Made by a program: the position numbers and the translations under genes. From the NCBI GenBank assembly GCA_965277355.1, contig CBDICN010000001.1, forward strand, positions 248,001 to 312,000: a stretch of DNA of 64,000 nt, given 5' to 3'. The stretch comes from RH-AL1 sp965277355 (GTDB lineage: Bacteria > Pseudomonadota > Alphaproteobacteria > Rhizobiales > Beijerinckiaceae). This document shows, in pieces, positions 44,472-51,555 of this stretch (position 1 is the first letter of the stretch; each line of letters opens with the position of its first letter). The notes under the pieces were generated by a model. That model saw nothing but the letters and a program-made list of their open reading frames with translations, made no database searches and was not told the DNA's origin.

Positions 44472-45058
44472 TCAGGTACGGCGCGGACGCCGCTTCGTCG
44501 CGTGGCGCTCGGGCCGGAGTAGGTCGAGATAGCCGCCGCGCATGAGAGTGAGCCCGTATCGGAGAGGCGGATCGCCTGCGCGCGCAGGCTGTCGTCACGG
44601 AAGGCTGAGCCGGGCGGCACACGGTCGCCGAAGAGAGCCTGGGCGATCGCACGGTAGTCCGCGCCGTCCAGCGCCCCATCGAGCGCCCGCAGCGCGAGCT
44701 TCAGCCGGCGGCGACGATAGACCGTCAGCGTCGCGGGCGAGGCGTGGCCGTTCACCAGCAGACGGTGCAGCCGCCGTGCGGTGTCGAGGCGATCCTCGAA
44801 CAGGCGATCGAGCGGGAGCACGACCGCGACCACGTCCCGAGCCTCGCTTGGAAGCAGGAGCGCGGACCGCGAGGGCGGCAGCGCGAAGAGGTCGAGGTAG
44901 TCGCCCTCAGGGGCCGCGCGGACGGCGACGGGGTTCCCGGGCGCGAGGGTGGGCCCGTCGCACAGCCCGGACGGCAGCGACGTCAGCAGCGCCAAGCGCG
45001 GGTTGTGTCGGGGAAGCCAGAGGATGGCGGCCTGGTCGGCCCGGAGGCGTGGATCCAC
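44472..45058 (-). pseudogene. DUF2285 activator half (FseA/Msi171-like), C-terminal frameshift
   Basis: It starts in the +1 frame relative to the DUF6499 ORF: VDPRLRADQAAILWLPRHNP, then LDTARRLHRLLVNGHASPAT, ALDGALDGADYRAIAQALFG and DSLRAQAIRLSDTG. The family end LTLMRGGYLDLLRPERHATK is present in the DNA but one frame away, ending at a stop at 44472-44474. As read without correction the protein continues to 44447 with an arginine-rich tail. A one-base loss in a G run near 44553 explains it. DUF2285 is a helix-turn-helix variant used in ICE transfer control. Confidence 0.82.
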
Positions 45059-45251
45059 CGCGAAATCGCAACCCCCAGCGCGCCGGGACCGGCGCGGGAT
45101 CGACCGCGGGCGGTTGAGCGCTGAGGATTTTGTAGTCGGCGGCGTACTGGTCGTGACGCCGCAGGAACTCGAACGACACCTGCTCGGGCGCGAGTTCGTC
45201 GAAATAGTCGTAGGCGGGGCCGCTCCGCCAGTCGCCGCCCGTCCCGGACAT
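44984..45251 (-). CDS. DUF6499 N-terminal half of an FseA-like excision activator
   Basis: The start (MSGTGGDWRSGPAYDYFDEL) followed by APEQVSFEFLRRHDQYAADY is the DUF6499 domain that precedes DUF2285 in transfer regulators. In frame 0 the useful sequence ends at codon 63 (WGLRF); beyond that it is a shadow of the DUF2285 frame and runs on to 44907. A +1 slip at TTT C (45065-45062) gives WGLRF-AVDPRLRADQ, a seamless join. The feature end is set at the last codons plausibly translated; only 45251-45063 is diagnostic. Confidence 0.78.
45059..45065 (-). promoter_or_regulatory. Candidate +1 programmed ribosomal frameshift site
   Basis: On the minus strand the codons are CGA TTT CGC GGT in frame 0. 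Skipping the C after TTT gives CGA TTT (C) GCG GTG GAT CCA and continues directly into the DUF2285 frame. tRNA(Phe) can re-pair from UUU to UUC, so this is a natural +1 slip point. In the Mesorhizobium island ICEMlSymR7A, msi172 and msi171 are joined by +1 frameshifting into FseA; the domain order here is the same. Confidence 0.65.
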
Positions 45252-45377
45252 GCGACGTTCCTCCCTTAGAGGACGCCTACGCCGGACTCGGGAGGAACGC
45301 CCCGCACAGAGCTACACACCTGGAGATTGGATCGGGAAGACGCGCGCGCGGCAACGCGCGTTGCGCCGCCGGCAACA

Positions 45378-45650
45378 TCAATGGCTGGAACGGGAGTGTA
45401 GGAGGTCGCGATAGCCCGTGTGGGTCATCCAGCGGGCGCGCTCGAGGTGGGCGGCGTGGACGCGGCGGCAGCGCTCGGGATCGGCGCCAGGATCGAGCCC
45501 CAGCACGATCTGGGCGACCTCACGCCAGTCGGCGGCTTCCGCTGCTGCGTCGAGCAGGCGCGCGTAGGTTTTCAAATGGCGGCGATCGTAGTCGGTCAGG
45601 TGGTCGCAGGCCGGAGGGGCGTCGTTGATCGGCTCCGATGCAGCGTTCAT
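45378..45650 (-). CDS. Small stand-alone DUF2285 protein (QseM-like)
   Basis: A 90-residue protein consisting essentially of one DUF2285 domain: CDHLTDYDRRHLKTYARLLD, AAAEAADWREVAQIVLGLDP and HLERARWMTHTGYRDLLHS. In ICEMlSymR7A the DUF2285 protein QseM is an antiactivator and is divergent from the XRE-type repressor gene qseC. This gene is likewise divergent from a small XRE gene and upstream of the DUF6499/DUF2285 pair. Activator and antiactivator roles cannot be separated from sequence alone. Confidence 0.8.
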   Translation of the reverse strand: MNAASEPINDAPPACDHLTDYDRRHLKTYARLLDAAAEAADWREVAQIVLGLDPGADPERCRRVHAAHLERARWMTHTGYRDLLHSRSSH

Positions 45651-45778
45651 CCGCCCCTCTCCCGTCGTGTGCGGCCCAGACGGGCGCGAGGGTTATGCTT
45701 GACCAGGGCCGTTTCGCAATCTCGGAACGCCATCGGTGACGCGCGCTCCCGAAGCGGCCTGCCGCTGTCGGGAATTTT

Positions 45779-45799
45779 AATACGTAGCAGCAGAATACG
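45779..45799. promoter_or_regulatory. Repeated AATACG in the DUF2285/XRE divergent region
   Basis: AATACG occurs twice 15 bases apart (45779-45784 and 45794-45799), 22 bases before the XRE ATG. Two operator half-sites a little over one helical turn apart would suit a small XRE dimer that autoregulates. Weak evidence. Confidence 0.3.
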
Positions 45800-45820
45800 C
45801 GAGTGGTGTCCATCCTGGCG

Positions 45821-46093
45821 ATGGACATACGCCAACTCTTCGGGGCCAATCTGCGTCGCCATCGTCTCGCGGTCGGACTGAGCCAGGAAGCGATCGGCGT
45901 GCGTATGGGGGTCGATCGCGCCCACATCTCCAGCATGGAGCGCGGTCGGCAGAACGTCACGCTGCTCATCCTGCACGAGGTCGCGCAGGCGCTCGGCGTC
46001 GAGCCAGCCGCGTTGCTGGATGCGAGCCCGCAGCCTCCGCCGCTCGAGGGGAAGGCGCCGCGCACACAGCGCGCAGTGCGGCCGCGTGGGTAG
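45821..46093 (+). CDS. XRE-family HTH regulator (QseC-like position)
   Basis: A 90-residue Cro/C1-type protein: MDIRQLFGANLRRHRLAVGL, SQEAIGVRMGVDRAHISSME, RGRQNVTLLILHEVAQALGV. It is the size of restriction-modification controller proteins and of QseC. The ATG at 45821 starts the HTH directly; an in-frame GTG at 45803 is possible. It is divergent from the small DUF2285 gene, the same layout as qseC/qseM. Confidence 0.87.
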   Translation: MDIRQLFGANLRRHRLAVGLSQEAIGVRMGVDRAHISSMERGRQNVTLLILHEVAQALGVEPAALLDASPQPPPLEGKAPRTQRAVRPRG

Positions 46094-46162
46094 CCGTAGG
46101 TTCGGCAACGGCGCAATCCGTAAAGCCGCAATTATGCTCTTTCGGCTTTCAGGATGCGAAGT

Positions 46163-46202
46163 GGGAGAACGCCCTGCTCCGGGTGGAGCGGGGCGTTCTC
46201 CC
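46163..46202. terminator. Long perfect hairpin, bidirectional terminator candidate
   Basis: Arms GGGAGAACGCCCTGCTCC and GGAGCGGGGCGTTCTCCC pair across the loop GGGT with a single G-T position in 18. It lies between the XRE gene and the SDR gene and next to a fragment of a DUF736 gene. The same core is present at 47349-47372. Confidence 0.65.
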
Positions 46203-46204
46203 GG

Positions 46205-46240
46205 TCAGTCGCCATTGCGGCGGGAGCAGATGAGCAACTG
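46205..46240 (-). pseudogene. C-terminal scrap of a second DUF736 gene
   Basis: The minus strand reads QLLICSRRNGD and a stop, directly after the 46163-46202 hairpin. The intact DUF736 gene at 47382 ends YSLIWSRRNAD at the same distance from the same hairpin. The scrap therefore looks like the 3' end of a duplicated DUF736 gene, with the SDR cargo inserted between the two copies. Confidence 0.6.
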
Positions 46241-46276
46241 TATTGTGGCGATCGCCACCATAGAACGTGGGGTGGC

Positions 46277-47200
46277 TCAGAATCGCTCTCGGACCATCTC
46301 CTCGCTCTTGAGCCACAGTGCCTTCGCATGCTCGGAATTCAGGGCATAGCTGCGCACGCCAAAGGAGGCGGCCGGATCATCGATTACGTCGGCGACGTGA
46401 CAGTCTTCGCAGTAATGCGCACCGACCTCGTCAGCAGAAGCAACGAACCGCGCCCACACAGACGTTGCCGCGCCCTGCGCGACCGTCTTCCATGCAAAGG
46501 CGGACGCGGCCGAGGGCTGGGCTTCGATCATCTTTCGGGTGGTGTCGGTCAGCACGGCGCCCGGGTGGACCGCCGTCGCCCGAACGTCTCGAGCCCTGTG
46601 GCGGCGGTCGAATTCGACGGCGAAGAGGATGGTCGCTGTCTTGGACCGGCGGTAAGCCGAGAGCGGATCGTAGGGCGTCCGCTCGAAGTTCGGATCGTCC
46701 AGATCGACGTCGGCGCCGCGATGGCCGGCCGAGGAGACCATGACGAGCCGGCTGCCGGGTTTGAATAGGCTGGCGATCCGGTTCGCAAGGACGAAGTGGC
46801 CGAGGTGGTTGGTCCCGAACTGGGTCTCGAACCCGTCCGCGGTTGTTCCCTTGGGAATCGCCATCACACCGGCGTTGGCGATAACGGCGTCGAACGGCTC
46901 GCCGGCCTCCAGCAAAGTGTCGGCGCAGGCCCGGACGCTGGCCAGAGACGCGAGATCAAGTTCGACGAGCTGAAAGCCGCCTTTCGACCCTGCGTCCGCG
47001 CCGACTTGCGCCGTTGCGGCTCGCGCTTTGCCGAGATCGCGGGCGGCGCCGACAACCTGGGCGCCATGGGCGGCGAGCGCGCGAGCGGTTTCCACCCCCA
47101 CTCCAGCCGATACGCCGGTCACCAACACCCGCAAGCCGGTTAGATCAATCTCTTGCAGAACCTCATCCGCCGTAGACGTCGCTCCGAATGTCCTCGTCAT
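46277..47200 (-). CDS. Short-chain dehydrogenase/reductase (retinol-dehydrogenase-like)
   Basis: A 307-residue SDR of the RDH/WW-oxidoreductase-like group. The cofactor loop is LVTGVSAGVGVETARALAAH, followed by DAVIANAGVMAIPKG, LVMVSSAGHRGADVDLDDPN and YxxxK in SAYRRSKTATILFAVEFDRR. Residues before 23 form an extra leader. It is a single cargo gene embedded in ICE backbone between two DUF736-related 3' ends. Confidence 0.9.
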   Translation of the reverse strand: MTRTFGATSTADEVLQEIDLTGLRVLVTGVSAGVGVETARALAAHGAQVVGAARDLGKARAATAQVGADAGSKGGFQLVELDLASLASVRACADTLLEAGEPFDAVIANAGVMAIPKGTTADGFETQFGTNHLGHFVLANRIASLFKPGSRLVMVSSAGHRGADVDLDDPNFERTPYDPLSAYRRSKTATILFAVEFDRRHRARDVRATAVHPGAVLTDTTRKMIEAQPSAASAFAWKTVAQGAATSVWARFVASADEVGAHYCEDCHVADVIDDPAASFGVRSYALNSEHAKALWLKSEEMVRERF

Positions 47201-47337
47201 GGTTTTCTCTCAGCTGTCTGGGGAGCGCCAACCCTCTGGATGGCGCCGGCATCTCGCACGAGCAACGCTGTGAAACCGCAGACGCGTAGTTCCGGTTCGC
47301 AGTAGAACCGACCCTCCTGCTCTGCGCTTTTCCTGAA

Positions 47338-47370
47338 CGCGCGAGGACGCCCCGCTCCGGGTGGAGCGGG
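47338..47370. repeat. 33-bp inverted repeat, copy 1 (with 48254-48286)
   Basis: This 33-base stretch beginning CGCGCGAGGACGCC is repeated exactly, inverted, at 48254-48286. The two copies flank the DUF736 gene. Each contains the hairpin core CGCTCCGGGTGGAGCG. Confidence 0.75.
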
Positions 47371-47372
47371 GC
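47349..47372. terminator. Hairpin terminator after the DUF736 gene
   Basis: A perfect 10-bp stem GCCCCGCTCC/GGAGCGGGGC with loop GGGT, nine bases beyond the DUF736 stop codon. There is no U-run, but the stem is strong. It is reused in related form at 46163-46202. Confidence 0.6.
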
Positions 47373-47381
47373 GCGGCCGGA

Positions 47382-47690
47382 TCAGTCGGCGTTGCGGCGG
47401 GACCAGATCAGGCTGTAGCTGCCGGCCTCCTCGCCCTCGACCAGGGTGGCGTAGATCGGAGCCGGGAAGCTCGGATCGTCCAGCTTGACCGAGAGGTAGT
47501 CGCGGCCCTCGTTCGACTTCTTCTTCCAGGCCGCGCCGAACTCGGTGGAGCCGGCGAAGACGCGGTAGTCGGGGGCCTTGTCGCTGGCCTTGTCCGCCGC
47601 CTTGATGGTCGTCTTGGCGTTGATGTTGAGGGTCTTGACCGAGCCGGTGAAGGTGTCGCCCGAGCGGGTGAAGGTGCCGATGGTCGCCAT
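47382..47690 (-). CDS. DUF736 family protein
   Basis: A 102-residue protein, MATIGTFTRSGDTFTGSVKT then LNINAKTTIKAADKASDKAP, GSTEFGAAWKKKSNEGRDYL and SYSLIWSRRNAD. DUF736 genes are abundant in alphaproteobacterial plasmids and ICEs, but their role is unknown; the OB-like pattern suggests nucleic-acid binding. The ATG at 47690 has AGGAGA upstream. Confidence 0.9.
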   Translation of the reverse strand: MATIGTFTRSGDTFTGSVKTLNINAKTTIKAADKASDKAPDYRVFAGSTEFGAAWKKKSNEGRDYLSVKLDDPSFPAPIYATLVEGEEAGSYSLIWSRRNAD

Positions 47691-47789
47691 GATGAAGTCT
47701 CCTGTCTGTTCCTCGGGACCGCCCATCGCGGCCTCGATGGCGATCGACAGGCCGGAAGCGATCGACGCCGCAGCGTTCACGCCCGCAGC

Positions 47790-47879
47790 GCAGCGGAGGA
47801 CGGCGGCGGGCGGCTTTCTTGCCTCGCGAGGAATGACCGCTCGCGGTCAGGGGAAGAAAGTCGCCCGCCGCCGTTGCGG
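47790..47879. repeat. Dispersed ~90-bp repeat, copy A
   Basis: It contains GCAGCGGAGGACGGCG, then TTTCTTGCCTCGCGAGGAA and GGGGAAGAAAGTCG. The copy at 51680-51770 shares most of this sequence. Copy A can fold into a long hairpin because GGCGGGCGGCTTTCTT is nearly complementary to AAGAAAGTCGCCCGCC. Confidence 0.75.
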
Positions 47880-48253
47880 CTGAGGCGATCGAGGCGAAGC
47901 CGTCCTTCGGCCAGATCAGGCCATGAGAGGTCGTGTGGGTCGCACCCGCCGGACAGGCCCGGGGACAAGCTGGCGACAGAGGTCACCCGCCCACAAGGGC
48001 GACCCCGGCTCGGTCGCATGAAGACCCGCATTCGCGTGCGACCGATGGTGAACGGGACAGCGACACCCACCCCGCCCCGCCTTTCGCCGTTTCTGCCCGC
48101 CGCCCGGCCTGGCAGAAGACCTCGAACGAGAGCCGCCTAATCCGCCGACAGGCGAGCCGGGCACCCTGATCCAAACGCCACCTCTGTCGAGGGATTGGCC
48201 GGATGCCGTTGCCTGCTTCGCTGTCCCGCTCGGTGACCCTAGCCGGTCTGCGG

Positions 48254-48286
48254 CCCGCTCCACCCGGAGCGGGGCGTCCTCGCGCG
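48254..48286. repeat. 33-bp inverted repeat, copy 2
   Basis: Exact reverse complement of 47338-47370, placed 884 bases away on the other side of the DUF736 gene. It lies in otherwise non-coding sequence, so here it cannot be serving as the DUF736 terminator. Confidence 0.75.
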
Positions 48287-48386
48287 CCTTCCCGCGTCAG
48301 GGATCGAGCCCGGGAGGGGCGAAACGGCGCCAGCCGGTTCGAGCGCAGCCGAAGAGCCCGGCCCGAAGGGCGACGCCCGGCTCCTC

Positions 48387-48965
48387 CTACCGGACCTGCT
48401 CCACGTTCAAGCTGCCGGCCTGGAGAGGTCGTAACAGCTCGGCTTCCGGCCGCGACAGATCCAGCCATGCACGCCAGTCCGCCCGATCGAGCACGACCAT
48501 CTGCCGGTCGTGGATGGGCGCCACGTCAGGGCCGGGGGCGGTCGTGAGAAGGGTAAAAGCCTCGGGCGCGTCGTCGGTCGCCGGCCGCCAGAGCCCGGCA
48601 AAACAGAACCAGTCCTCGCCCGCCTTGGTGACGCGCCACTTGGATTTCGGCGACTTCGCCCCGGTGAACTCGAAGAAATGCGAGGCGGGTACGAGGCAGC
48701 GGCCATTGGGAAAGCGCCGGCCCTCGCTACGGAAATTGATGACGGGCGGCGGCTTGGGCCGGCCTGGCGCGAAGCCCCAGCGTAGGTGCGCCAGCTCCAC
48801 CCCGCTTCCGTCCCGCCGGATGATGGGTGCGGTCTCGGTCGGCCAGATGTCCTCGCGCGGCTCCAGGTTGGGGATGGCGCCCCGCGCGATCAGCGGCAGC
48901 TTGATCTGGCTGAACGCCTCGACATAGGCGTCGTAAGGAACGCGATTGCCGTAGTCGTTGCACAC
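48387..48965 (-). CDS. SRAP-domain protein (YedK/HMCES-like)
   Basis: A 192-residue SOS-response-associated peptidase-like protein that crosslinks to abasic sites in single-stranded DNA. The GTG start at 48965 gives MCNDYGNRVPYDAYVEAFSQ, placing the catalytic cysteine at position 2. INFRSEGRRFPNGRCLVPAS, HFFEFTGAKSPKSKWRV and TTAPGPDVAPIHDRQMVVL (catalytic His region) follow. On an ICE it may protect the single-stranded transfer intermediate. Confidence 0.93.
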   Translation of the reverse strand: MCNDYGNRVPYDAYVEAFSQIKLPLIARGAIPNLEPREDIWPTETAPIIRRDGSGVELAHLRWGFAPGRPKPPPVINFRSEGRRFPNGRCLVPASHFFEFTGAKSPKSKWRVTKAGEDWFCFAGLWRPATDDAPEAFTLLTTAPGPDVAPIHDRQMVVLDRADWRAWLDLSRPEAELLRPLQAGSLNVEQVR

Positions 48966-49401
48966 CGGCCTGCGCCGCGTGGATCGGCGACGGCGCCTCG
49001 CCCAGCGGCGTCGCCAGCCGCATCAGGGCGGCGATCGCGATGATCACCGCACCGATCCCGGCGAAGACCGGCTGCCACACCCCGTGTGCGCCGCCGATGC
49101 GGCTGAGGCCGAGCACGACGTGGTAGCCCGCGAAGGCCGCCGGTGCGGCGAAGGCGATCGCGACCGCGAGCCGGAGGGCGTTCGACTTCGTGAAGCCGAG
49201 GATGAGTTGGCCAAGCCCGAAGGTCAGGCCCGCGGCGACGATACCAACGAGGATGGCGCCAAGCCAGCCCGCGCCGGTGTCGTGGGCGAAGCGCCCGGCG
49301 GTGACGCCCGCAAACAGTGGCAGGGCGAAGATCGCCATGTTGAACATGAGCGCGATCAGGAGGCAGATGCCGGTCAGGCTGACGATCACTCCGACGATCA
49401 T
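48727..49401 (-). CDS. ICE-associated membrane protein, stop codon apparently lost
   Basis: Residues 1-145 form a four-to-five-helix membrane protein: MIVGVIVSLTGICLLIALMF, GWLGAILVGIVAAGLTFGLG, RLAVAIAFAAPAAFAGYHVV and QPVFAGIGAVIIAIAALMR. Such proteins of about 150 residues occur next to SRAP genes in these elements. Here the frame does not stop at the expected place but runs about 80 more codons through the SRAP gene in another frame, as an arginine-rich tail. The natural end is probably near 48965. Confidence 0.65.
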   Translation of the reverse strand: MIVGVIVSLTGICLLIALMFNMAIFALPLFAGVTAGRFAHDTGAGWLGAILVGIVAAGLTFGLGQLILGFTKSNALRLAVAIAFAAPAAFAGYHVVLGLSRIGGAHGVWQPVFAGIGAVIIAIAALMRLATPLGEAPSPIHAAQAGVQRLRQSRSLRRLCRGVQPDQAAADRAGRHPQPGAARGHLADRDRTHHPAGRKRGGAGAPTLGLRARPAQAAARHQFP

Positions 49402-49529
49402 GACGTCTTCTCCTCATGCTGATTTTGCCATTTTCGGGATTATAAGTCATGCAGAACCTGACGCGGGTTCGGGCCTCAGGCGTAGTTCGCGATGGTGGAA
49501 ACGGGGCCGCCCGAGCGGCCCCGGGCGCC

Positions 49530-49694
49530 TCACCGCTCATACGGATCGAACTCGGTGACCAGGGTGGCGGGATCGCCGTCGAACTCCGCCGCGGGCATGG
49601 CGCCGTACCCGTCACCGGCCCTGAAGATGACGATGCAGGTCATCAGCGTGGTGGCGAGGCTCCAGGCGAACTCTTGTGCGGTGGAAAATGGCAT
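49530..49694 (-). CDS. Small conserved hypothetical protein of the ICE
   Basis: A 54-residue protein, MPFSTAQEFAWSLATTLMTC then IVIFRAGDGYGAMPAAEFDG and DPATLVTEFDPYER. The ATG at 49694 has AGGAG eight bases upstream. I recognise its pattern from similar elements but know no function. The acidic C-terminal half and single hydrophobic patch do not suggest a domain. Confidence 0.65.
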   Translation of the reverse strand: MPFSTAQEFAWSLATTLMTCIVIFRAGDGYGAMPAAEFDGDPATLVTEFDPYER

Positions 49695-50004
49695 CGGACC
49701 GGCTCCTGTTCGGGAGCGGGGACCGCCCCCGCTCGACAGGCGCCCCATGAGTCCGACGCGGGACCGCGATCACCCGGAGGCGAAGCCGGAGCGGTCGCAA
49801 GCTCTGCTTAGCGAACCCCCTGCGGGTTGATCGAACAAGGTCCCGGATCGGACCAAGGGTCAGCGGCTGTGAGTGGGTCGGTCGCTGCGGACGGGAGCTA
49901 TCGGCTTCGCCTCACTTTGCTTGCGTGCTGATGCCTGAGATTGGTGGACTTCAGACGGGAGGGCCTCGGTTGGCAGGGGCGGGCAGCGGACGTATCAGCT
50001 AGGC
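49695..50004. other. Intergenic region before the GNAT gene
   Basis: 310 bases without a gene. A hairpin GAGCGGG-N7-CCCGCTC occurs at 49714-49734, upstream of the small minus-strand ORF. From about 49850 the composition becomes less GC-rich, marking the edge of the acetyltransferase cargo. Confidence 0.45.
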
Positions 50005-50544
50005 ATGACCACAGCGATCACGGTCCGAGCAGAGCGGCCTTGCGATGGCCTGACGATTACCAATGTCGTGAAGCGCGCATACGCCGATGTCTCTTACAGC
50101 GATCACCGTGAGCACCTTATGATCGACCGTTTGCGCGAGTCGGATGGTTATATCCCGACACTGTCGCTATTGGCGGAGAAGGAGGGCGAGGCTATCGGCC
50201 ACGTTCTACTGACGAAGGCACATATTCGGAATGATCATTCGACCGTAACGACGCTGGCGCTGGCGCCTTTGTCAGTAGTGCCCGAGTTCCAGAGGCAGGG
50301 CGTCGGCAAGTATTTGATCGGCTTAGCCCACGAACGAGCCAGCTCGCTCGGCTTCGGCACGGTGCTGATCGTCGGCATACCCACCTATTATCCGCGATTC
50401 GGCTACGAGCGATTGAGCCGCTACCCTATCGAACTGCCATTCGAGGCACCAGACGAGAACTGCTTTATCCTTCAACTACAGCCGGGCGCGCTCAATGGCG
50501 TGTCGGGCAGGGTGGAGTATGCCCAAGCATGGCTGGATCATTGA
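50005..50544 (+). CDS. GNAT-family N-acetyltransferase
   Basis: This 179-residue acetyltransferase carries the acetyl-CoA loop as VVPEFQRQGVGKYLIGLAHE and the motif B region FGTVLIVGIPTYYPRFGYER. It is one of only two plus-strand genes in the 46-52 kb backbone and has a lower GC content than its neighbours, so it is likely cargo. The substrate is unknown; YhbS-like proteins are the closest group I can suggest. Confidence 0.88.
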   Translation: MTTAITVRAERPCDGLTITNVVKRAYADVSYSDHREHLMIDRLRESDGYIPTLSLLAEKEGEAIGHVLLTKAHIRNDHSTVTTLALAPLSVVPEFQRQGVGKYLIGLAHERASSLGFGTVLIVGIPTYYPRFGYERLSRYPIELPFEAPDENCFILQLQPGALNGVSGRVEYAQAWLDH

Positions 50545-50613
50545 ACAACCGCTTTCAGCGTCGCCACGAAGCAGATTAAGCGGCACAAATTGGGGCGAAA
50601 GCGGAAATGGCGC

Positions 50614-51555
50614 TCACGCGCCACCTCCCTTGCGAAAGTCGAACAGCGGGATGCCCATTTTCTTCGCCTTGTCGGCGAGGTTGTCCTGGATGCCGGTGCC
50701 GGGGAACACCACGACTCCGATCGGAAGGACGTCGAGCACCTGGTCGTTGCGCTTGAACGGTGCGGCCTTGGCGTGGCGGGTCCAGTCGGGCTTGAACGCC
50801 ACCTGCGCGACCTTGCGGTGGTCGGCCCAGCGGGCGGCGATCAGCTCGGCGCCCTTCGGTGAACCGCCGTGCAGCAGCACCATGTCGGGGTGCTTGGCGT
50901 GGACCCGGTCGAGCGCGGCCCAGATCGCGCTGTGATCGTTGACGTCGGCGCCGCCGGTGAAGGCGACCTTCGGCCCGGGGGGCACCAGCACCTGCGTCTC
51001 GGCGCGCTTGCGGGCAGCGATGAAGTCTCTGGAGTCGATCAGTGTCGCGGTGAGCGTGCGGCGGCTGACCATCGAGCCTGCGTGCGGCCGCCAGGCTTTG
51101 CGCAGGTGGTGCTCGAAGGCGTCGGCGGCGAGGTCGCGCAGGACCTCGTGCGCGTTGCGGCGTTCGATCAGCGTCAGCCCCTCGGCCAGGAGCCGCTCCA
51201 GTTCGACCGACTTCACCTCGGACCCGTCCTGCTCGCGCTGACTGCGCTGCTGCCCCTGCTCATTGTCGTCGAGCTCGCGCTCGATGCGGCCGGTGGCGCG
51301 ATGGAGGACGTTGACGATGCCCCAGAGCAGGTCTTCGACGTCGGGCTCGAGGCGGGTGTCCTGGAAAGCAGTGATGAAGGCGTCGAAGGTGTCGGCGACG
51401 ACGGCTCGGAACAGGTCGGCCTCCGGCATCGGCCTCGGGTCGGGTTCGCCCTCGAAGGGGCGGTGGCCGTAGAGCTGGAGTTCGGCAAGGAGGTGGGCGG
51501 TTGGGCTGGCTTCGTGGTCGGGCTCGTGGTCGTCGGTGTTGGGATCATGGGTCAT
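50614..51555 (-). CDS. DUF2493 (SLOG-like) protein
   Basis: A 313-residue protein. The N-terminal 200 residues are helical and acidic (HLLAELQLYGHRPFEGEPDP). The C-terminal DUF2493 domain begins KVAFTGGADVNDHSAIWAAL and contains MVLLHGGSPKGAELIAARWA and GVVVFPGTGIQDNLADKAKK. The GGSxxGAE loop and PGTG motif place it in the SLOG nucleotide-binding superfamily. These are common in ICEs and plasmids and may sense or make nucleotide ligands. Confidence 0.88.
   Translation of the reverse strand: MTHDPNTDDHEPDHEASPTAHLLAELQLYGHRPFEGEPDPRPMPEADLFRAVVADTFDAFITAFQDTRLEPDVEDLLWGIVNVLHRATGRIERELDDNEQGQQRSQREQDGSEVKSVELERLLAEGLTLIERRNAHEVLRDLAADAFEHHLRKAWRPHAGSMVSRRTLTATLIDSRDFIAARKRAETQVLVPPGPKVAFTGGADVNDHSAIWAALDRVHAKHPDMVLLHGGSPKGAELIAARWADHRKVAQVAFKPDWTRHAKAAPFKRNDQVLDVLPIGVVVFPGTGIQDNLADKAKKMGIPLFDFRKGGGA

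Larger units (their letters stand above)
47691..48386. other. Long non-coding stretch with repeats
   Basis: About 700 bases with no credible gene. It contains copy A of a ~90-base repeat (47790-47879) and copy 2 of the 33-bp inverted repeat (48254-48286). Open frames here have shadow-like arginine-rich composition. The promoter for the DUF736 gene lies at its left end. Confidence 0.5.

Noticed and set aside
47881..48253. Open frames between the DUF736 gene and the SRAP gene
   Set aside because: Proline/arginine-rich frames on both strands without ribosome-binding sites or family similarity.
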